From assembly GCA_029783825.1 (NCBI GenBank), contig JAREIK010012209.1, positions 283,001 through 347,000 on the forward strand: 64,000 nt of DNA, given 5' to 3'. The notes below the pieces were generated by a model. That model had not been told where the DNA came from. It did no database searches and saw nothing but the letters and a program-made list of their open reading frames with translations. Below, one piece after another: positions 36,934-49,790 of this stretch. Origin of the DNA: Sapria himalayana (Eukaryota; Streptophyta; Magnoliopsida; Malpighiales; Rafflesiaceae). Every line of letters begins with the position of its first letter. The first letter of the stretch is position 1. The translations under genes and the position numbers were made by a program.

Positions 36934-37879
36934 GTTTCTAAATGGGTTGGACATATTGAACATGGTTCATGTCAGACTGGCCTTGGTGCCTTTTCACCAG
37001 CTTAGACACGGCAGGGCATGCCAAGAGTCGTAACAATGACCTTGGTAGTAATCTGTGCAGCACATGGCAAAGCTCTTGCCATGCTGGCTTGAACAACAAG
37101 ACCTCATGCAGAGTTTTTTTTTTGACATGGAATTAATTAATACCTTGGCTTGAGCAGGTCGAACTTGGCTTGTTTTCTTCGTGCTCATGATTTTTGCACC
37201 CCCCAAAATTTAAGTCTTCAAATTAGAGTTGTGTGATCCGTGATCCTCTTGCACTCTTAATTTGAAGAATTCAATTGTAATTTATATTGGGCTGGGCTTG
37301 AATCAATGCCTATTCAACCTAATAAAATAACTTACTGTTGAAATAATATTTTATATTAGATTTTGTTAATAGTAAAATTAATGAAATAATAATTAATAAA
37401 TTCGATTGGGATGCAATATTATTTTGTTTAAAGTTTATTAAAATTTTTTATAATATAATGAATTTGTATTTATCTGTATATTCTCTCATATCATGCATTG
37501 CACCTATGTGTGTATGCAATTTGAGTAATAACTTTAATCAATATAGAGAACATTCATATTTTGATGTTATGACTATATAGGTAAAAATATATATTTAAAA
37601 TACTAGATTATTATTATATCTCTTTATTGTTTAGTTGCATGTATGGATTATAGGGTTAAAATCAAAGAAGTAGAAAATATAATTTAATACATTTTTAGTT
37701 GCATTAATTGGTCATAAAAATTAGAAAGTAATATTTATGAATAATTAGTATAACGTATTTAAATATTATGAAATTAAGTATAGTAATTTTAGTGAGTCTT
37801 TGAAAATGCAGATTAATATCATATTAAAATAGATGACTTTTTAGATTAGTTGACTAGCAATAAGCGATGTGGTAATCTT

Positions 37880-38230
37880 TCGAAATCTGTGAGTTGTCTA
37901 GAAATTTTGATATTGATTACTATTTCATCTCATCATATAGTGATTTGAAAAATTTTGACTTATTGAGTTAGTAAAAAATATACGAATTTATCTTTTCTCT
38001 ACTATTCAAAATAACACATGATCTACTAATATCTCTAGTATATAGTATAATATTAAAGTGTAAATATTATTTCAAATAGGAGGATAAGACTATAGCCAAA
38101 TGTTATTGAAGTTTTATCATGCTTAAAAAATTTAAAAAAAATAAATGAACGAGTCTTCATGATAGAACCCAACCACTAAAACTAAATGTTGATGATGATT
38201 TACACGATTAAACTTACAGCTACAAAAATG
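37880..38230 (+). pseudogene. hAT transposase C-terminal relic, copy 1
   Basis: One frame reads ELSRNFDIDYYF, then NFDLLSW with a stop, KIYEF, then ITHDLLISLV. This parallels ELSRYLDTDYCSI, NLDLLQWW, KSYES and MARDLLTPPV in the transposase encoded at 21567-22472. A short acidic run (NVDDDLHD) near 38190 parallels the acidic tail there. The frame is broken throughout. Confidence 0.65.
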
Positions 38231-38426
38231 AGAGCTAATTAGGGTGAAAAATGATAATCCTGATCATATAATTTTTATTATTTATTATATCTTATATATT
38301 TTTTTATTTTGAAAGATTATACTATTGTTGTCTTATTTTTTTTATGCTTATGGCTTATGTAATATTTTTTTATTCAACTTTAATTTATATTTCATTTTTA
38401 AATTTAAGTTTTTTTTATGTATCTTA

Positions 38427-39189
38427 GGGCCTGTTTGATAAAATTAAAAAAATAAGTGCTGAAAAATTTAGGCTAATTTTATAAGTATTAAAATTTATAT
38501 TGAAAAACTGTTTGATAAATTATTATTAATTGAATGTTGAATATAAATATATTATTTAATAATTGTAAATATTGAATGCGGAAAATGATATATTTTACAT
38601 CTTTACCCTTATTATCATTGTGTTACATATTATCCAACATAAATTAGAATTTCTAATGAATTTTTTTTTTCACTACAATTATTAATTATTAAAAAAATAA
38701 AATCACTAAAAATATATCAATAAATAAATCATAAATCCAAAAAAATAAAATAAAAATATTAAAAAAATAAATAATAAAATCTAAACTCTTTAAAATTATT
38801 CAAAATTTTAATATAAAAATATAATTAATGAACAACTAGTTGATTTTCTCTCTTAAATTAATCATGAATGAGAGTTATGGTTTGTGGTGGTGGAGAAAGG
38901 AAGAAGAGAAGACAGATTCACAAATTGAATTATAGCGTGAATGAGAAAATGAAAAAGAAAGGAAAAAAAAGGACAAAATAGTAATTTTAAAAAAAAAAAA
39001 TTATTGAAAATTTTAGCCTTTAACATTAAGTAGGTCTTTATCTACATAATATGTTTAATATTATTTTACTTAAAATTTTAAATTTCTAGCTCCCGATATT
39101 TTTTTATTAAACACAATTAAAATTTCAAAACATTGAAAATTTTAATTTTCAATAGTTTGAACATTTTAAGTGTCTTATCAAATTATCCC
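38427..39189. mobile_element. 763-bp MITE, TTA target duplication (Harbinger/Tourist-like)
   Basis: It starts GGGCCTGTTTGATAA and ends TTATCAAATTATCCC, imperfect inverted repeats, with TTA on both sides (38424-38426 and 39190-39192). A 3-bp TTA duplication and GGGCCTGTTTG ends suit PIF/Harbinger MITEs, though GGGCCTGTTTG ends also occur in some hAT MITEs. The duplicated host copy at 39660-40150 lacks the insertion, which supports these limits. It has no coding capacity. Confidence 0.72.
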
Positions 39190-39234
39190 TTAATTTTTTT
39201 TTTAATTTATATTTTCAAATTTCATATATGCTTA

Positions 39235-39665
39235 GTATATACATATACATACTAGGTATATATTATATATATATTGCATATATACATTATGTATATATGT
39301 ATATACACATTATATTTCTATGTACATTATGCTTATGTATATGCACACTATATATACTTAGTGTATATACACATTGTATATATGTTTTATAAAAATTTTG
39401 TATATATGCATGCATATATTGTGTATATGTATATATATTGTGTATTTATGTATATACATAGTATATTTCTGAATATATACATTGTGGATACAAATATAAA
39501 TAGTCTGTATACTTAGTGTATATACACATTGTATATACAATAGAACTTATCTTTCTGCATGTATACATAGTATATTTTTGCATTATACACTCTAGATACA
39601 AATATAAATAGTGTGTATACTTAATGTATATATGTGTATACATAGTATATTTTTGTATATATATG
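39235..39665. repeat. TATATAC/GTATATACACATT minisatellite
   Basis: This is a run of diverged TATATGTATATACACATTAT-type units. The same type recurs at 40150-40265, after the second copy of the hAT C-terminal segment, so it was part of the duplicated unit. Open frames in it are low-complexity artefacts. Confidence 0.85.
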
Positions 39666-40150
39666 TTAGAACTTATTTTTTCTGTATTATCTAAAATAAT
39701 ACATAATTTATGAACCCTTCAGGTACTTAGTGTGATATCAGAATCTATTTTTTTTATAATTAAAAATATTATTTTAAATAGGAGGGTGAAATTATAGCAA
39801 ATATTATTGAAGTTATATATTGTTTAAAAGATTTAAAAGATATGTGAATTAATTACCAAGGTAAATCTAATCCACTACAATTAAATGTTGATGATGATTT
39901 ACATAATTAAACTTGAAGCTGCAAAAATGAGAATCAATCAGAGTGAAAAATAGTAATCTAGATCATATATTTTTTACCTCTTTATAATTTTATTATTTAT
40001 TATATTGTTTATTTTTTTTATTATAAAAGATATATTATTTTATTCAGGTTTTTTATGCTTTATGGTTTATGCAATATTATTTAATCAATTTTAATTTACA
40101 TTTTATTTTTAAATTAATTTTTCTTTAATTCATAATTTCAAATTTCATAT
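39660..40150 (+). pseudogene. hAT transposase C-terminal relic, copy 2
   Basis: It parallels 37990-38426. LSKIIHNL then VLSVISESIFF corresponds to MARDLL and VSSVASESAFS of the intact protein, and NIILNRRVKL corresponds to the VIS..RRSRL block. It has no MITE and so represents the empty site for 38427-39189. Confidence 0.6.
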
Positions 40151-40839
40151 ATATTTGGTATATACATATATATTGTGAATATATATTGTGTATATATGTA
40201 TATACACATTATATTTCTATGTATATACATTGTACATATGTATATACACAATGTATATACTTACTGATACACATAACAATTAACACATCTATTATATAAA
40301 ATATTTTATAATTATATTATGCAATCAGCAGGCATGCCCAATACCTTATCCCAGGGCTTGGCCCCCACCCTCACCTAGGCCTGCACAATCACACATTGAT
40401 CCACGACCAGTCATTAGGCAGCCCCCTTGGTTGGGTCCTGTATAGGGAACGTCTGGTTTCTCTATTTTAGACCCTAGCTAGCGTGGCTGAACCGCACCTC
40501 TCCCAAGCTAGCTTGGGTTAGGCACATGCCATGTCAAGCATGAACCATGCCTATGGGCCATGTCGGCTCATCTTGTTTTTTTTGTTATGGCAGCATAGCA
40601 TAACGTGACTAATTAACCATACCATGCCCGACATGGCACCGTGAACACCCAAAAATGGATCGTGTCAGCATGACATGATGCATTTTCACATGTAAGTACA
40701 ATGACTTATCATCATAATATTCGCACATCTCCATATCATAATATTAGTTTATTTTTGATGAGTTGTTTTTTTTTAAATTACACAACTTTTTATTTTTTTT
40801 TTACTTTAATTAATATTTATTTGTAGGATCAAAAAATAT

Positions 40840-43600
40840 TTAGGAGAATCTTTTTTAGATATGGAGTAAGATGGATTGTATATATTCTATTCGACGCTAA
40901 TATCTTTGCCTACATATTTGAGTGTATTAAATTATTTGCTTGTATATTCTCTGTTTTGTTAGTTATTACTTAGTTGCAAATACATTACTTTAATTTTAAG
41001 GATATTTTAATCTTAAAGTGTGACATAAGTTAGTTAGGAAAGCTTACTAGAGTTTCTTATGATCATATTCTATAAATTAGTTTGATTTGAGTAAAGACTC
41101 GTTTGATTTGATACTCTCCGATTTATCTATTTCTTAAAAAAGAGCTAGTAGGGGCAATCAAATAGAGCTTTAAGTAATTGTTCATTTTTGTTATGACTAC
41201 TCGGGATATATATATATATAGATATATCTATTTCTTAACAAATTAGAGATATTTTTAATTTTTTAGACATTTAAAAAAGATAAAAAAATAATTTGATAAA
41301 AATAGTAAAAAATATGTATAACTAATTGAATAAATTATAAAGTGATTATTGTAATAAAATATATGTATGACTGACTGAATAATTATTATTTGAATTAAGA
41401 GATTATATACCAGACTTCATATGCTTATATACATCAATATAATGAGTTTGCTAAAAAGAAAAATAGATATTTAATTAAAATAATTAGGGGATTTTTAATT
41501 GAAACAAATTTTTGAAATATTTTTTTGTAGGATGTAATTTTAATCATATTTTACCTCAACAATTGGATCCTTTTATATATTTTCTTAGTTAATATTTTTT
41601 AAAATTATATATCTTGAAGAGAAATTATTTAATTTATCTTCTAGAGTTTTTAGATGTATTAATTTTTCTCTCGATCATATTTCGAGATAAGACAAGTTGG
41701 CAGCTAAGGGTTTGAGTTGTCTTTCTTTGATACTTCAATATTCAAAGAGGGTATGAATATGTTTCACTAGTGATTGATAGGAATTTAGTAAATGTTTGTA
41801 TTTTCTTTTTTGAGTATAACTCATTTTTTTAATGAGCTTAGGAAGAGTACATGTCTTGAAGTTATACATGAATTGATTAATTTTTTTTAATCACTTGTAG
41901 CTATAGTTCCTCCTAGATTAGTAGTTAGTAGAAAGAGTCACTTATTTACATCTAAACATGTTGGTACTCAGTATGATTTATACTTAATAAGTATAAATCA
42001 TGTTAATTTTGGAGTGTAAGATTTTCTGAATATGTATATTTACTTTAGGTTTCTTGCCTCTCTAATACATGCTCGTATTAAGCCAAAAACTAAGAGATTT
42101 GATCACCCAAGTCCTATAATTTTTACTTGGAGATGGAGACATATATAGTGTACTCATACTCAAGTTGAGCTTATCTAAGAGGTAAATGATCTTGTAGTCA
42201 ATCACTATGATCTTGACTATTCGATTGTTCTTTGGAATGAACATATGAGTTATGCTCGGTATTAAATTTCATAGGTTTTGTTATATTCTCTCTTTATTTT
42301 TTTGTTTATTCTTTTTATTAAATTTCCTAATGGTATTAGGATATACAAATCTCATTCTATGGTATGATGTCAGGTCATTGTGGAAGAGGTATTTATCTTT
42401 GACTCTAATGGGATTTGGGAATTAGTATTACGATCTTAATGATGATCAATTTTTGATTGGTGGTTGGTGTTTTATATGAATACTTATTTAGATGAGAATG
42501 CAAATTTCTTTAAGGCGGGACTTGTAGCAAGTAGATTCTCTCAGATATTTGGTATTGACTACCAGAACACCTATTCTCTTGTGACCAAGTCAGCTTCAGT
42601 ATGGATTTTTTTTTGCATTATCTTACAATTGGATGATATATTAGCTAAACTTGATGAATGTATTTCTTCATGTTGATATTGCGATAAGATGTATATGAAG
42701 CAATTACTTGGTTTTTGAGCATCATAATCAGCTACAGCTTATAGATTGTGGAAGATATTATTTGGTTTGAAGTAGTCATCAAGAATTTAATTTATAAAAT
42801 TTTCATAGGTAATTATCTTATTTGAATTACACAAATGTGTTAATTTTTCTTTATTTTTTTGATTGAGTCTTAATAATATGATATTTTGGTTACTTGAAAT
42901 GATGAGTTTAGGATTACTCAACTAAAGGAGTACCTTCATACACATTTTAATATAAAAGATCTTGGGAGTTTGAGATACTTTCTTGGTATTGAGTTGAGTT
43001 GACTTATTATGCGAGAGGTATTATCCTATTATAAAGGAGATGTATTTGATACTCTTCTAGGAATTAGTCTTTTGAATTTTGTTCCAGCAAATATCTATAT
43101 TGATCTAGGTATTGACTCACTTCTAATGTAACCCCTCAGATTAATTATGTTTCTTATAGGTAAATTATAAGAAAAATTAATTATTTGACTATAATTAAAT
43201 AAAATATAATATACTTAGTCAATATAATAAGTTGTTTCCTAGATTTTTCTTGATAGGTTCATTCTGATGCAGCTTTTTGTATCTTGAGGTATGTGAAGAA
43301 GTCTCTAGGACATAGGGTTTTTTTTAGAAATCATAAACACTACTAGTCGATTAAGTATTCAAATTTGAGTTGGGCACCCATATGAATTGAGAGAATGCCA
43401 ACATCATCTATCAATATGATATCATTCGTACAACTTATATTCAACCAACAGAGCATTTGAATATTTCCATGAAGACTTAAAAAAAGACTCAAATTATATT
43501 ATTTTTTCATTCAAACTTAGTATTCTAGACTTTTATTATTATGCACGAGCTTGAATGAAGGCATTGAAATTTGTTTTTTATGCATATTTTTTTCTTTTTT
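40840..43600 (+). pseudogene. Degenerate Ty1/copia relic (copy 3)
   Basis: The 5' part (40840-42100) matches 8150-9500 and 56150-57500. The open piece 42464-42676 reads FKAGLVASRFSQIFGIDYQN then TYSLVTKSASV, matching the reverse-transcriptase block that relatives show as FKARLVARGFTQIFGxDY. Further on, LIxKLIYLTI-like and RYVKKSLGHR-like pieces at 43160-43320 mark the connection to RNase H. Many stops are present. It ends about 43560, facing a minus-strand copia relic that ends at 43925. Confidence 0.7.
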
Positions 43601-43924
43601 TTTTAATTATTGATGGGATCACCAAATATGTAAATTATTTTAATTTTTTGGCTAATTGTATAAGGGCACTTTTGTGTGATTTTTGATTTTGGAATTTTGA
43701 ATATTTCATTTTCATTTTGAATTTGCATTTTTGATACATTGATGTGTTAATTTTAAGTAACATAAACAAAAAATAAAAGATAATCACACACACACACACA
43801 CAAATAAAGTATAACAAATATTTTTTATATAATGGGCAAATGCGATTATGATAATTAACAAGTTGAGTGCTATCATCAATGATGCAAAAAAAGTAAAAAT
43901 AATAATAAAATAAAGTTGTAAAGT

Positions 43925-45260
43925 TTTAAACTATAATATCCCTACCTCCTCTCATGAAGCTGGGTGGATAAAAATTTAGAATCTCAAGCTCGGAGGAGAA
44001 AAAAATAAGTTTGAATCTCTTTAGGAGTTTCGTGAAGATATCTGTTGGTTTTATATGTTATCTAAATATATACTATAATAATAGTTTCATTCTGAATATT
44101 CTATATGAGGAAGAAATAGCCCACCTATTTGTTTCATTTGCCTGTGAAATATCTGATTGAATGCTACATGCCTTGTTGTTTTATTGTCGTAGTAAAGAAT
44201 GATAAGAGAATAGAGTGATAACTAATCTCTTAGAGTGGATGCTACATCCAAAGTTTCTTATAATTAATTGTCATTATCATTCTAAATTTTGTTTCTATTT
44301 TTAACTTTTACTTTTTGAGGAGATGAGATTGCCAAAGAAAGAATAATAAAATTTAGTCATAGTTTTCATCTTGGTGCATGGTGGTGCCAACTAGAATTTA
44401 AATTCCTGATTAATTGTAAGTATTCATAATCTTTGAAAGAGATCATAGGTCTCAGAGACTTCTTCATGTATTACAATATGCAAAATATTGTGTCAAGATG
44501 AACTTGCTAAATATAATATAGGAAATAAATAATTCTATAGACTGTGTATGATATATTTAATTTGGTAGTATTTAGATTGGTTAATCTCATTAAAATTTTA
44601 TATATAAGTAGTTGAATCAATTGAATAGATCACATCAGAAGTAAAATTAGCATATGAATTAATAAGCATATCAATTGGAACATAACCTAAAAATCCAATC
44701 TCCATAAGAACATGAAGTTTATATCTTTTTTATGACAAGATGATATCTCTTGAAGAATAAATTATATTTATGCCAAGAAAATATGTGTCAACTAAGATTT
44801 TTCATGTGAATTTGTGTCGGAAGGTATTTTATGATTTGAGTGATTTATACCTTGTAATTTTTTATAATTTATATATTTATGTACATGTACAATTAGCAAA
44901 ATTATTTTGCCCTATGACTCCTTTAGAAAAATTAAAAAAAGTCTATAAGACATGTGTAACTCAAATAAAGCGGCTGCCTGTGAAAATCTCACAAAACAAG
45001 CTTTGGTTGATTGCTATAAGTCGTACATCTTCCACAATCTACAAATTATATTTGACTCAATTTCTCAAAAATCTAGTTGCTGCTCCATATAGACTTCCTT
45101 TTCAAAGTAATCATAAAAAAATTTATTCTTCAAATTTAGTTGATATATTCTATCTGAAAGATACTATCAATAAAATAATCATCTTTGCTGTGAATATATT
45201 GGTTATTAAAGAGAAAATATATTGGTTATTAGAGAGAAAATATATTAGTTATTAGAGAGA
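43925..45260 (-). pseudogene. Antisense Ty1/copia relic (reverse transcriptase to RNase H)
   Basis: Read on the minus strand from about 45200, EKEVYMEQ and then ICRLWK (about 45040) match the EEVYMEQPPGF and VCRLxKSLYGLKQ blocks of copia reverse transcriptase. Near 43960-44060 the strand reads ILNFYPPSFMRGG, the usual end of copia pol just before the polypurine tract (GAGAGGAGG) and LTR start. The plus-strand open frame across 44770-45255 is a shadow of this. Stops and frameshifts are numerous. Confidence 0.68.
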
Positions 45261-45261
45261 A

Positions 45262-45858
45262 AATTTACTTAGTACCCAATTTCATAGGTTTTTTTACCAT
45301 CTTATCTTTTTCTTTCTTTTGTTTTCTTATTTACTCCTCTTGACAATGCTCAAATATCCAAATCTCTTTATGAGATATTATTTCATCTAGAATGATACTA
45401 AGTCATAATGAAAAAGATACATACCATTCAATCTAATTAGAATTGGGAATTAGAATTCCAATTTTTGGTGATATTTATTGTTAGTTGTAAGTGGGTGGTT
45501 ACTATAAATAAAAATTAAAATGAGAAGATAAATCACCTTAAGACAAAGACTAAATGGTATGTATCTTTTCCATATTAAGGTGAGTGTTACTTAAGGTGAT
45601 TTATCTTCTCATCTTAATTTTTCTTTCACTTACAACTGACAATAAATTTTGCCAAAGATTATGATTCTAATTCCCAATTCTAATTGGATTTAATGGTATG
45701 TATCTTTTTCAGTATGACTTAGTATAATTCTAGATGAAATAATATCTCATAAAGAGACCTGAGTATTTGAGTATCATCAAGAGGAGTAATAAAGAACACA
45801 AAAGAAAGAACAAGATAAAAGGGTGATAAAACTTATGAAATTGAGTGTTAAGTATAAC
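45262..45858. repeat. Large inverted repeat (foldback) of copia reverse-transcriptase sequence
   Basis: Left arm about 45262-45545 and right arm about 45580-45858 are complementary along their length: left ACCCAATTTCATAGG faces CTTATGAAATTGAGTG on the right, and GAATTGGGAATTAGAAT occurs in both arms as complement. The spacer is about 35-40 bp. The arm contains the copia block CTCAAATATCCAAATCTCT through GTTGTAAGTGGGTGG (reverse-transcriptase N-terminus, CKWV). It lies inside the minus-strand relic. Confidence 0.85.
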
Positions 45859-45859
45859 T

Positions 45860-47153
45860 CCTCTATCTTTTACAGAGAGTGATAGGATGTTTATGTTCAG
45901 AGAGATTAGTTGCAATATTATCTAGCTTATTAATAGGTTTGTCTCTAGTTTGAGCAGGTTTTGAGTTCACACAAGTATACGGGTTATACAAGTAGTAAAT
46001 AGATGTATGTTCAAATATTAATCTCACAAAAATTGAGTTGGTAGTTTGAGTAATCAATAGTGAATTAACTACTGTTTATGTTGAGTTTATAAACATGAGT
46101 TTTTGAAAAGATACGCAGACTTTGAGATTGACTCACTTTCTTATGTATGAGGATATTTTTTTAGTGTTTGGTTAATATTGTATTTGATTATTTATTAAAT
46201 GGTAGATTAGTATGAAAAAGTCTTTGTACCCTTTTAGTATACAAGGTTGTCATTTTTTTGTTGTCATTCTTCATTGTCACTATTAAGGATAATTCCCCCA
46301 TGATATTATTTTATACTAATCTACTCATTTTTGGCAAAATCAACTGTCATTGATGAATGATTTGAACATGCATACTTAATTCTTTAACATCTAATATTTT
46401 AAAGATACATGATAACGTGGTAATAAATGTATTTGTGTTTTTGACTTCGTAAGTATCATACTCGTGATAATTAATATATGCTTTATGAATTTAACATAAT
46501 GTGGTAACATCTATCTTTTACAGAGAGCGATAGGATGATTATGTTTAGAGAGATTAGTTGCAAGATTATCTAGCTTATTAATAGGTTTGTCTCTAGTTTG
46601 AGCAGATTTTGAGTTCTCACAAGTATACGGGTCATACAAGTAGTAAATAGATGTACGTTCAAATATCAATCTCACAAAAATTGAGTTGGTAATTCGAGTA
46701 ATCAACAATAAACTAACTACTATTTATGTAGAATCAATAAACATGAGTTTTTGACAAGATATGTAGACTCTAAGATTGACTCACTTTCTTATGCATGAAG
46801 ATATTTTTTAGTATTTGGTCAATATTATATTGTCTAAGTACTCTTTTAGTATACAAGGTTGTTCTCATTTTTATGTTGTCATTTCTCATTGTTGCTATTA
46901 AGGATGATTCTCCCATAGTTGTTACATTGGTACTTCATCACCATATCAATATATTATTTCATATTTGGATTATTCATATATCTACTCATTTTTGGCAAAA
47001 TCAACTACCATTGATGAATGATTTGAACATGCACACTTATTCTTTAACATCTAATATTTTAAAGATACATGATAATATGGTAATAAATGTATATGTGTTT
47101 TCGACTTCGTAAATATCATACTCATGATAATTAACATATGCCTTATGAATTTG
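45860..47153. repeat. ~645-bp tandem direct duplication
   Basis: The unit starting at about 45862 (CTATCTTTTACAGAGAG) repeats from about 46507, and both copies run through AGTATACGGGT, CATGAGTTTTTGA, TTGGCAAAATCAACT and GATTTGAACATGCA to CTTTATGAATTT. The copies differ by scattered substitutions and small indels. The second half of the unit is antisense R1. Confidence 0.85.
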
Positions 47154-49790
47154 ACATATAAAAATCATACAACTCGTAGGGTTGTCACTACCATACACAT
47201 TACCATTTTTTGTGTGATTTGTAATTTACATGGTATTGTTTATCATGATTGACATGTGGCTCTTACACTATAATGAAATTTATAGGTTAAATATTTTACT
47301 TAATCTCTACTTTATATGAGGTTAGTTCTTCTACAATATGCATAATAGATTGATCATAAGTGTGTTTGTACTTTCAACTTCATGATTGTCATACTTATAA
47401 TAATTAAATTTACTTTAATTTCAGGTTTACATGCATAGATTTATCCCATGTGTAAAAATTAGAAATATTGTCACTTTCTTCTTACCGTATCATGTGAGTA
47501 TGTCATGTGATATACATGTCATCGTTCGTCAGGGTCGATACTCATAATATTACTATATAGTAAAAATCTTAAATCTTAAATCTAAATTTCATCCATTTCT
47601 ATCAATATTTCATAAAACAACATCTACACAAACATTCAATGATGTATAAATAATATATTGATCACATACAAGTATATGACTCAATGCTAGGTAAGCCTAA
47701 TATTGGAGAAAATTTAATGTGAAATATATTAAAAGGCATCTTGTGCTAATCGAGTGTTTATAATACAAGCCCAAATATGAATTTCAGTATCAAAACAAAA
47801 ATTCAATTAAATATTATTGTGTTCACTTTGAATTTGCTCCTAAGCAGGGATTGAGATCGATTGCCTAGGATTTTGGCTCGAAATTCAATTTTCCTATTTT
47901 TTCATTTTTTTAATGTGTTGCTTAAATACTTTGGAGTATCTTTGCGATACTTTCAGTTAGAAGTCTTGACACTAGCTTGAGATCACAATTTTTATATTTT
48001 GTTAGATTTTCTCTGAATTATCAAAGTTGCCGTGACAATGAATAATACGACTCAGGTTACTCCTCTATGAAAATAATATGTCGTAGTACTGAGAATGACC
48101 ATGATTGAGATAATATCTCTTCGGAATAAAATATCATGTTAGAAATGATCATGATATATATATTTACTCTTTGTAACCCAAAGTTATGGTATTGAGAATG
48201 ATCATGACTTTCATGATTTCTTTCTAGAACACAAGATCATTGTGTTGAAAATGGATGAGATCAGGGTAAATGCTTTCTTGAAAGAAATGTCTTGAAAATA
48301 TTGTTGTGAATTAAAACTATTAGTATTTTGTCTCTGTAATAAATAAGTTAGTGTTGAAATTTGTCCTTATTAATTGTTTCAGTAAAGTACTTGGCTATCA
48401 TGCCTGGAAATAATACTATGAAAGTTAAATAGTTTGAGATAGTTTGATCGTGACTTCAAGATTATATTGGGGCCACGAACCTACGAAGATTGTGTTGCAT
48501 AGTAGATAGATTTTGTTTACTCTCATTAATGATTACTGCAAGGTAATATGATATATGTGTTTGTGGCTTGTGCTTTCGGCTTTATAACTGTCATATTCAT
48601 AATAATTAATATATGTTTTTCTAAGAATCTCACATATGGAAATCATATAAGAGAATTTGATTCATCATATGGATCACCTCTTATTGTTTGTTACTCTTGA
48701 CTTATTTGTTACCATCCATTATGACTGATATATGATTCACACACTATGATGAAATTTGAAGGTTATATATTCTATTCAATTTTCATATTACTCCATGTTA
48801 GTTCTTTTAGAATATGTATAATGAATTAGTCATAAATATATTGGTGATTTTAATTTCATGAGTATTATACTTATAATGATTAAATTTATCTCAATCTAAG
48901 ATTTTTACCCATATTTTTCTCACATATTAAGATTAGAATGGTTATTATTTCTTTCTTACTATATTACGTGTGTCATGAGACATACTTATCGCAGTCTGTC
49001 ATAACCAACATAAATAAAACTATGATATAGCGAAAATATTAAATTTTGGTTCTAAAATACATTCACATCCATGAACACTTTGCAACAAAATATCAACACA
49101 ATATTTAATGATATATAAATAATATATTCATCACACACAAATGCATAACACAATCTTAGATATCAATTTAGCCTAACATTAGAAAAATTTTGCATGAGTT
49201 GTGTTGAGAGGCATTTCATGTCAATTGAGGATTCCCAATACAGACCCAAATATGAATATTAATGTCAAGACTTGAGATAGTGGTTTTTAGTTGGAAATAT
49301 CAAATGTATTATAGTAATAAATATCACTACTCAAGTAATTTTTCTTTGAAAGCAAAATATTACTATGCTGAGAATGATCATGATTGAGATAATCTCTTTG
49401 GAATAAAATGTCTCGATATTGAGAATGTACATGACTTTGATAATTTCTCTCTAGAGTACAAGGTCGCATCATTAAAAAAAGTTCAAACTAGAGTAAATGC
49501 TCTCTATAACTGAATATCATAATAAAAATATTATTGTGACTTTAAAATACTTTCTGTTTTAGCTCTGTAATGAAGAAGTCACTGCATTGGAATTTATCTT
49601 GACTAATTTTATCAGTGAAGTCTTTGGTTATTGCAAAATAAAAATAATGTAATAGTCTTTAGATTATTTTAGAGATAGTGTGACCACGACTTCAAGATAA
49701 TATCATGATCATAAAAAGTATATTGCATTGCAGAAAGATTATTTCAACTTAGTAGTAGAGTCGTAGTGTATAAAGATAATCATAATTAGA
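46360..49790. repeat. Antisense R1 copies in a direct-repeat array
   Basis: About 47170-47660 and 48650-49110 are antisense to R1 (33735-34940), for example TCATGTGATATAC near 47505 and the ACACTATAATGAAATTT word near 47265 and 48740. The block ACTGAGAATGACCATGATTG near 48092 recurs at about 49370 as GCTGAGAATGATCATGATTG. The whole is an array of long modules with spacings of roughly 1.25-1.5 kb. No coding sequence was seen. Confidence 0.6.

Larger units (their letters stand above)
36934..40692 (+). mobile_element. Degenerate, internally rearranged hAT (plus strand)
   Basis: The GC-rich left end (36934-37330) and GC-rich right end (40330-40692) enclose hAT coding relics in plus orientation. 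The flanks TAAGTAAA (36926-36933) and TAAGTACA (40693-40700) match at 7 of 8. The interior from about 37480 corresponds to the C-terminal half of the transposase at 21567-22472. The N-terminal half (BED finger and first Asp) is missing. Part of the C-terminal region is duplicated (37975-38426 and 39660-40150), and a 763-bp MITE sits inside copy one. Confidence 0.65.

Noticed and set aside
39274..39643. Tyr/Ile/His-rich open frames on both strands
   Set aside because: They come from the TATATAC minisatellite.
44770..45255. 161-codon plus-strand open frame
   Set aside because: It lies antisense to readable copia reverse-transcriptase blocks (EKEVYMEQ, ICRLWK), so it is a shadow.
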